This document shows, piece after piece, positions 57,885 through 64,000 of a DNA stretch of 64,000 bases. The position numbers and the translations under genes were made by a program. The notes under the pieces are model-generated. The model made no database searches. It was given only the letters and a program-made list of their open reading frames with translations, and was not told the origin of the DNA. The DNA lies in NCBI GenBank assembly GCA_028554795.2, contig CM068827.1, positions 144,101,751-144,165,750 on the forward strand. Direction: 5' to 3'. This DNA comes from Sinohyriopsis cumingii (Eukaryota > Mollusca > Bivalvia > Unionida > Unionidae). Position 1 is the stretch's first letter; each line of letters begins with the position of its first letter.

Positions 57885-58702
57885 TCATACTCTGGATATT
57901 TTTTCAAGGGACCCAGAGACTGGAATGAGACCTGTTGGCGAAGTCCCTATCGAAGAACCATTATTGAATGCGGTCTTCCTACTCCTGTTTGGGATATGCC
58001 CATTTCCTGACGGCGGTGACCACTCTGTATTACTTGATTGGTTAGAATGTACTCTATCTTTTTTCTTTCGTTCACTGTTTATTGAAACTGAATTAAGTTC
58101 ACTTGGAAAACTCGTAGGTCTTGTAGCACCATTCATTTGAAAATCTTGAGACGTCCTAGATGGTAACTCTGGTCTATTTGATGGAGGGACTGCTAGCTGA
58201 GTTCTTGGTTGTTTTTTTATATGTGCAAGATGCCCGCCGTGTGGAGAGAGGTCATGTGGCTTTTTAAAGCTATTTGAAGCATTGAGGCTATACCCTGTAG
58301 ATCTTGAATAATCTGATGATTCGGTGTGCGATGTTCCTAAATTGCCTGCATCATCAACAGCCGACTGGTTTCTTTCTCGTGTGCTTATGGGATAGTCATC
58401 AGTTTCAGGTCTTGAAGAATTAGACTGATCGTGGGAATCTCCAATAGTCTGGAGATACGAGCTGCTTCCAATGAAACCTCTATTGACTAAACCTCCATTA
58501 GGAGAACGTCCGTCCGTTTGTTGTCGGTAACCTAAATGAGTATTTGTTTCATTCCAATCCTTCATGTGCTGGTTACTGTCTACATTATAAAAAGTAATTC
58601 CTGAGGAACGATTTTCGCCATTTGAGAGCCCTGTTCCGCTGGAATGCGTGTTCACGTATGGTTTTATGTAGTCAGACCTTTCATATAGCTGCAATTTTAA
58701 AG
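57885..58702 (-). CDS. single-pass mGluR-like receptor, last coding exon (cytoplasmic tail)
   Basis: The acceptor 'ctttatttcag' ends at 58,703. The exon completes, with two bases, the codon left open by the one base at the end of the upstream exon (phase 1), then codes for 271 residues to a TGA. It starts LKLQLYERSDYIKPYV and is Ser/Asn/Thr-rich with no hydrophobic segment, so it holds no further membrane helix. VPPSNRPELPSRTS is a possible SH3-binding stretch, and many Ser/Thr could be phosphorylated. Basic patches (SERKKKDRVH) occur near the end. The agreement in phase, together with the hydrophilic composition expected after a transmembrane helix, supports the join. Confidence 0.8.
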
Positions 58703-60092
58703 CTGAAATAAAGAGAATGTAATACTTCTTGAGGAAAGGTACATCTAAGTTTAAATCAGGTAGACCAGCATATGCTTCTACATTTGATCCTAAAGGGTTT
58801 GAGTTGCATTCCCTAAAAAGGAAGCCCTGGTTTATGTTATCGGCTTGTTACTAACATTTGTTTTCAGATTATTATTCGATGACTATTTTTGTAGACATAT
58901 ATTCATGTAAAAAGTTCTGTAGAGGTTCCATGGGGAAACGATTCTTGACATAGCATAAAAACTGCTGAAAAATACGCTAAATACGACCATTTTTAATAGA
59001 TACCTCTGCAATCAGCAAATATACAAATGTGTAATATTTTATCATGACAGGTGGTAGCACTTTGGTTATAAAATGTACAAATCTATTTTGGGATACATTA
59101 CTCTTTACAAGCATACATATAAGAGGATGCACTTTTTCTAGATTGCTTTGCTTTCTAAAGAAAAACTTTGTAAGAATATATTCTGGAGGTAGTCCGATAC
59201 CCTCAATTGATTTGGTCTGAAAGTATTTGAAAAATGAGTCAGCATGGCTTGATATTGTTCTTTACATGCAGCTATTAAACCTCTGTTTGCAAAGTCGTCG
59301 GAAATATGTTTAAAGGATCTTAAGGTCTATGGAATCTTTTGATTTTCTCTTAAAATGGAATGGATCCTTTACAGCAGACAAACAAGAAGAGCAAATCAGA
59401 GGAAAATATGAACTGGAAAAGAAGATTTCTATTGGAAGAAACGTACTTAGCATCCTTATTCCTAAATTTCAAATATATGTGCCATACTGTATATGTTAAC
59501 TGGATTGGACATTATATATTCGTTAAAAGTACCTTTCTGAGTGGTAGAATATAATGAAATGCTGTAAAATGTTCTGAAGGTAATATAAACTGTATTTCCA
59601 GGTAACATATTAAAGCAGACGGACAACGATATTTTGATGCAACACAATCACTAACTTAAACAGCTATTCTTCTGAAAAGTTCTGTTTGATTATTGCCACG
59701 AGAAAAGCTAGCGAAACAAGATTGAGCAGAAATTCGTCGATTTCATCTGGATGTATTTTGTGTGGAAAACGCTGTTGAGGGAGACTTTAATATGTGTTAG
59801 CGAAATACTCTTGACTGTTTCGTATTTCCACCACGAATGCGTGCAAAATCTAAACTTAAAAGTTATTAATGGCGATATGCCTCTGCGAAATTCTTAAATT
59901 AATCCCCAATCATTTTTCCAGACGCACCACATAACTGAAGCACAATGTAAAACAAACTTCCCATCTTGCAATTATACTGCGGGAAGGAGAAAGAAGTATG
60001 GGAAAACAGGGAGATTCGTGTGACATTAAATTACAAATGTATAATCCAAATGCGCTCTTTCCCATAAAAACTTCTGTAAGACAAATTCGAAG

Positions 60093-60390
60093 AGATGGAG
60101 ATGAGTCCATGCCTTCAGTGTGTCACATTTTCCCTATTTCAAACTATGACCATGCCTTTGTTGTGTCACATTTTCCCTATTTCAGACTATGACTCACCAG
60201 TATGGAGATGAGTCCATGCCTTCGTTGTGTCACATTTTCATTATTTCAGACTATGACTCACCAGTATGGAGATGAGTCCATGCCTTTGTTGTGTCACATT
60301 TTCATTATTTCAGACGATGACTCACCAGTATGGAGACGAGTCCATGCCTTCGTTGTGTCACATTTTCCATATTTCAGACTATGACTCACC
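60093..60390. repeat. 64-bp tandem repeat, about 4.5 units, in receptor intron
   Basis: The unit is 'tatggagatgagtccatgcc', 'ttcgttgtgtcacattttc' and 'attatttcagactatgactc' plus accag. On the gene's sense (minus) strand each unit contains TGGTGAGTC, a good 5' splice-site match. The array ends about 23 bp from the donor of the transmembrane exon. Confidence 0.9.
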
Positions 60391-60412
60391 AATATTCACG
60401 CTGAATACATAC

Positions 60413-60701
60413 CATGAATTTGTTTCCTCGTGCAAAAAATAATAATAACCAATGAGACGATTATCAGGACGAAGACGGAGATTACGATTCCAATTAGTAC
60501 ATAGTCGGCAGGTCTAAAAGCATCACTTGTGACGACTTGGGGCGTTGTATTCTCAGGGTTGACTGGCTGTTGCTTTGTACAGTGGTCACATGAGTCGCCT
60601 GAGCATTTTGCGCTGAGTGTGGAAGAGACGATGTCATTTGTAATGGCATAAAATTTGAAGCCAGAAAAGAAGGTTGGAAAGTCATCCTTATAGTAGCCTA
60701 C
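60413..60701 (-). CDS. single-pass mGluR-like receptor, transmembrane exon
   Basis: A 289-nt exon with acceptor 'ttcttcttaaag' and donor CATG|GTATGT. It starts in phase 0 with VGYYKDDF, which continues directly from RPTYIQ of the upstream exon. In metabotropic glutamate receptors the same place reads Y-x-x-V-G. A short segment with CSGDSCDHC follows, a reduced relic of the cysteine-rich region, and then a Thr/Pro/Asn-rich linker. Residues about 67-90 of the exon are one transmembrane helix (YVLIGIVISVFVLIIVSLVI and onward), followed by the stop-transfer charges CTRKQ. The usual 7TM exons are not present. If the donor is not used, a stop codon comes within about 21 bases, which would give a receptor with almost no tail. 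Confidence 0.82.
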
Positions 60702-61508
60702 CTTTAAGAAGAAAAGAAAGAACAATGTGAGTGAATTAATATATAAAAATGTATTTTAAGAAATCTTTAATTCTCAATTAAATAATCTACTTTGCATGCA
60801 TATTTACGCAAGTCGTTGGATGCTTAATCTTTTATAGAGACTGCCGAAAACGGGATGGTATTTCGGGATTGGATGATGTTTGTAACAGAAACTGCCAAAG
60901 AGGAATGGATATAGCAAATCTTTGGACGATGTTTGTGACAGACACTACTAAAGAAGGAAGGTTATAGCAAGTTTTTGGATGATGTTTATGACAGAAACCG
61001 CCAAAGAGGGAGGTGTATCGCAGACCTTTGGGTGATGTTAATGACAGAAACTGCTAAAGATGGTGAGTTTTCGCAAAATGTCCAATCTTCCTCAGGTTTT
61101 TTTAAAATAGTTTTAATCAGGTACGTAAGCATAATGTAAGATAAACGGCTAGGTACTGGGCAAAACATCTTGGTATACAATCACATAAAATCTGTTTCGC
61201 TTCATAAACTAAGAGAAACAACAACCTATGACTCCAACAAACGACTAATATTGGCGTTAAGATTTGTTCTTTCATGACCCGGTTTTCGCGAGTTTAACTG
61301 TAAAATTAAACATCTTTCAAATCGTTTTTTTTTAAAATAAAATCTCAGGTAAAACTACGCAAAGATAAAACATTAAAAATAATTTTATTTGTGTATGCAA
61401 TAGAAAAAGCGAATTTTCGTTAGATGTCTTTCCGGCGCTGAGGTGTATTTGCAATACATGTGTCTGGACCTGAACGAAAGCGCGGAAAGCATTAATATAT
61501 ACTAAGTG

Positions 61509-61510
<2 letters not shown>

Positions 61511-61580
<70 letters not shown>
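61511..61580. repeat. (TA)n microsatellite
   Basis: About 68 bp of pure TA in the intron next to the ligand-binding-domain exon. Confidence 0.95.
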
Positions 61581-61582
<2 letters not shown>

Positions 61583-61648
61583 ACCAAATGGATTTTAAGC
61601 ATAGTACTTTGTGACATAGCATACAGCATATGACATTTTGTCATGTAC

Positions 61649-63103
61649 CTGAATATATGTTGGCCTTCCATCCACAACACTTTTCTGAACGTTTAAAATA
61701 TCAAATCCGATATTGCCATTCCCATCTTCACGGAAAATGCGTGTTTCTTCTTTACCCCTCATAAGTGTGACAGTCCTTATCTGATTTATTACCTCATCGG
61801 GAAACTGAAAAAATCTGTCACATGGATAGTTTTGGGGAGGCATTCCGAGACATATAGATTCCAAGGCTTTCTTTACACCAATCCCTGTTGCCGATACGGC
61901 ATCCATTGCCTGAATAATTCGCTGATCATTTGATGTGGATTGGATGAAAGTGTCGTCGAATGCGAGATTTATTTTACAGGTGTTTCTATATTTTACATTG
62001 AATGTATTTTGGAAATCGCACTGAAAGTATCCATTCCAAAACTCCCGAAACCATGGATTTCTGGTGTTGGATTCTGGTCTCAGGTTTTTGATGTAATTGG
62101 CAAACGCACTGTTGTCCGGCCGCGCATGACTTTCAAACTTCATTATAATGGAACCAAGTGTCACAGTTCCTCCAATTTGTAGGATCTGTTCTTTATTGCC
62201 CCAGTCTTCGCTAGCAAGAAAGATAAAGTTTTCAGTGCTCCCTTTCATCAAAGCTAATAGCTCCATGATTTTTGTGTCCGTGCCAAAATATACAACAACT
62301 TTGCTCTTTTGATTTCTCAACTGGAACAAGATATTACTTAGCTCTCCAGTGTCCTTGCTATTTTCTGCAATACCCAGAGGAAACTTTGCAACACAGATGT
62401 TGCTTTGATTTGCAAATTGTAAGAAAGCCTCCTTTCCCTTGCTCCCATAATTGTTGGCTACGTAAAGAACACTGACGAATTCCCAGCCCATTCTCTTAAT
62501 TATAGCAATCATTGCTTTTGCCTGTTCCTTGTCGCTTGGTACTGTGCGAAGAAAGTAGGGAAAATTAATCCTGTCATCCAAATCGGGCGATGATGAAGCT
62601 GAAGATATGAAAGGTATATTTAGCCTCGAAAGAAGCAACCCAGTTAATAGAGCACTTCCACTAGAGGTTGAACCGACAACAGCAACAACCTTTTTGGGAT
62701 TAATAACTTCAGTGCTATTTGGTTTAGTAAGTGTCATTGCCCCTGACATGAACTGAGTGATAATGAGAGAAATTCTTGCTGGGCTATAGCAGTCGTCGAA
62801 AACTATTGCCCCAAAATTTATTCTAGTAATGTTCCGAAGCTCCTCCGTCACATAAAGAAAGCTTTCAATGGATATTAAATCGTAAGAATTACTTCTAAGT
62901 CTTCCACACCTGAAAGCATCATATAGATCCGTCTCATGTATATTGATGACTCCAATTATGTAGATATCTCCATCAAGAAAAGCAAACGGTACAGAAGGTG
63001 ATGAAGTACAAATAGAGCAGTTTCCATTACATACTGAGACTGGATAATCCTTCAGTAGTTCTCTTTTCGATATAGTAAGATTGACCTTTGAATATTCTCC
63101 CAA
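61649..63103 (-). CDS. single-pass mGluR-like receptor, ligand-binding-domain exon
   Basis: A 1,455-nt phase-0 exon (485 codons). It codes for nearly a whole periplasmic-binding-type (ANF receptor, family C GPCR) domain: GDIYIIGVINIHE, DDCYSPARIS, VVAVVGSTSSGSALLTG, IPFISSASSSPDLDD, FLRTVPSDKEQAKAMI, MGWEFVSVLYVANNYGSKG, FLASEDWGNKEQ, IQAMDAVSATGIG, and GNGNIGFDILNVQKS before the donor CAG|GTACAT. The order and spacing match mGluR ligand domains. Of the glutamate-site residues, an Asp in VPSD and a Tyr in NNYG are kept, and the AST of mGluRs reads ASS. The Arg of the alpha-amino site is not obvious, so glutamate may not be the ligand. N-glycosylation sites (NLT, NIT, NST, NQS) fit an extracellular domain. 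The upstream exon is outside or unrecognised; an ATG at 63,142 with a short hydrophobic run is an alternative start. Confidence 0.9.
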
Positions 63104-63142
63104 CTGTAAGTAAAATATAAAAGATAGTCTTATTAGAAACAT
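63104..63142 (-). other. alternative start or intron end upstream of the receptor exon
   Basis: The minus strand reads MFLIRLSFIFYLQ directly into the receptor exon, which could be a short signal peptide. The same bases also make a good acceptor ('ttatattttacttacag'). Which is right decides whether 63,142 is the start codon or whether a further upstream exon exists. Confidence 0.5.
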
Positions 63143-63689
<547 letters not shown>

Positions 63690-63975
63690 TAGAGGTTGGT
63701 TCAAGCGTCCGCCTCGGATGCGGGAGGTCGCGGGTTCAATCCCCGGCCGAGTCATGCCAAAGACTTATAAAAATGGCACTACCAGCTGCCTCGCTATGCG
63801 CTCGGCATTAAGAGTTTAGTGTTAGGAACTATCGGCCTGGTGTCAGGATAATGTGACTGGGTGGGACATGATGCTACAGTGCTAGACATCACTACCAACT
63901 TCCACACTGCAAGAATCGAAAATATGAGACTAAAATTTTTTTAAAGCTGCGTTAAAAATCCAAATCACTCACATA
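63690..63975 (+). mobile_element. SINE-B, full-length copy with best-preserved tRNA-like head
   Basis: The head has an A-box-like 'tggttcaagcgtccgcctc' and the B box GGGTTCAATCCCCGGC, followed by 'gagtcatgccaaagac'. The body is the same as in the other copies ('gctgcctcgctatgcgctc', 'gataatgtgactgggtggg'). Its near-intact head suggests it is the youngest SINE-B here. Confidence 0.9.
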
Positions 63976-64000
63976 TATACGGATGTACATAAAAACAAAT

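Noticed and set aside
57850-58140. Plus-strand 96-codon frame
   Set aside because: It is the complement of the receptor tail exon, whose reading is supported by splice phase.
61940-62475. Plus-strand frames opposite the ligand-binding domain
   Set aside because: They are shadows of a clearly coding minus-strand exon.
63690-63760. Functional tRNA gene
   Set aside because: The A and B boxes are good, but the sequence continues into the shared SINE-B body, and the 3' acceptor strand is absent.

Overview
This is about 64 kb of an animal genome. Introns interrupt the genes, coding density is very low, and there are tRNA-derived SINEs, CR1/L2-type LINEs, a Penelope-type fragment, MITEs, a pogo element, several satellites and long (TA)n runs. 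The SINE and LINE tails and the mGluR-like receptor suggest a lophotrochozoan, most likely a mollusc. That assignment is inference and I could not test it.

Layout. From 1 to about 17.4 kb lies part of a minus-strand host gene for a pleckstrin-like PH-DEP protein. Four exons (17,368-17,210; 13,708-13,583; 11,542-11,490; 6,496-6,405) have matching splice phases and large introns full of repeats. From 17.4 to 40 kb the window is mostly repeats: nested MITE, pogo and SINE insertions, a CR1/L2-like LINE with an internal duplication, a 2-kb 38-bp satellite, an 84-bp satellite, and a probable exon of an unrecognised gene at 30.1-30.4 kb. From 40.46 to 50.66 kb lies a decayed Polinton/adintovirus-type integrated element. 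It carries a PLA2-like gene, a retroviral-type integrase, a PolB-SF1 helicase-HNH fusion, a homing-endonuclease-like HNH ORF, a promoter with repeated heat-shock elements, and a virion block with capsid protein, core-like protein, adenain-like protease, membrane protein and several unknown ORFs. A LINE has inserted inside it. From 50.7 to 57.8 kb there are more repeats, including a 53-bp satellite.

From 57.9 to 63.1 kb is the best host gene: three minus-strand exons whose phases match. They encode an mGluR-type extracellular ligand-binding domain, a shortened cysteine region, ONE transmembrane helix and a Ser/Asn-rich cytoplasmic tail. There is no seven-helix GPCR domain. This single-pass mGluR-like receptor and the virus-like element (its polymerase-helicase-HNH fusion and heat-shock promoter array) are the two items most worth following up.

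How the parts work together. In the virus-like element, integrase and polymerase/helicase would have handled integration and protein-primed replication, while the minus-strand block from 50.6 to 46.8 kb would have made the capsid, core and protease. Several replication genes are broken by frameshifts and stops, so the element looks inactive. The host genes appear unrelated to each other.
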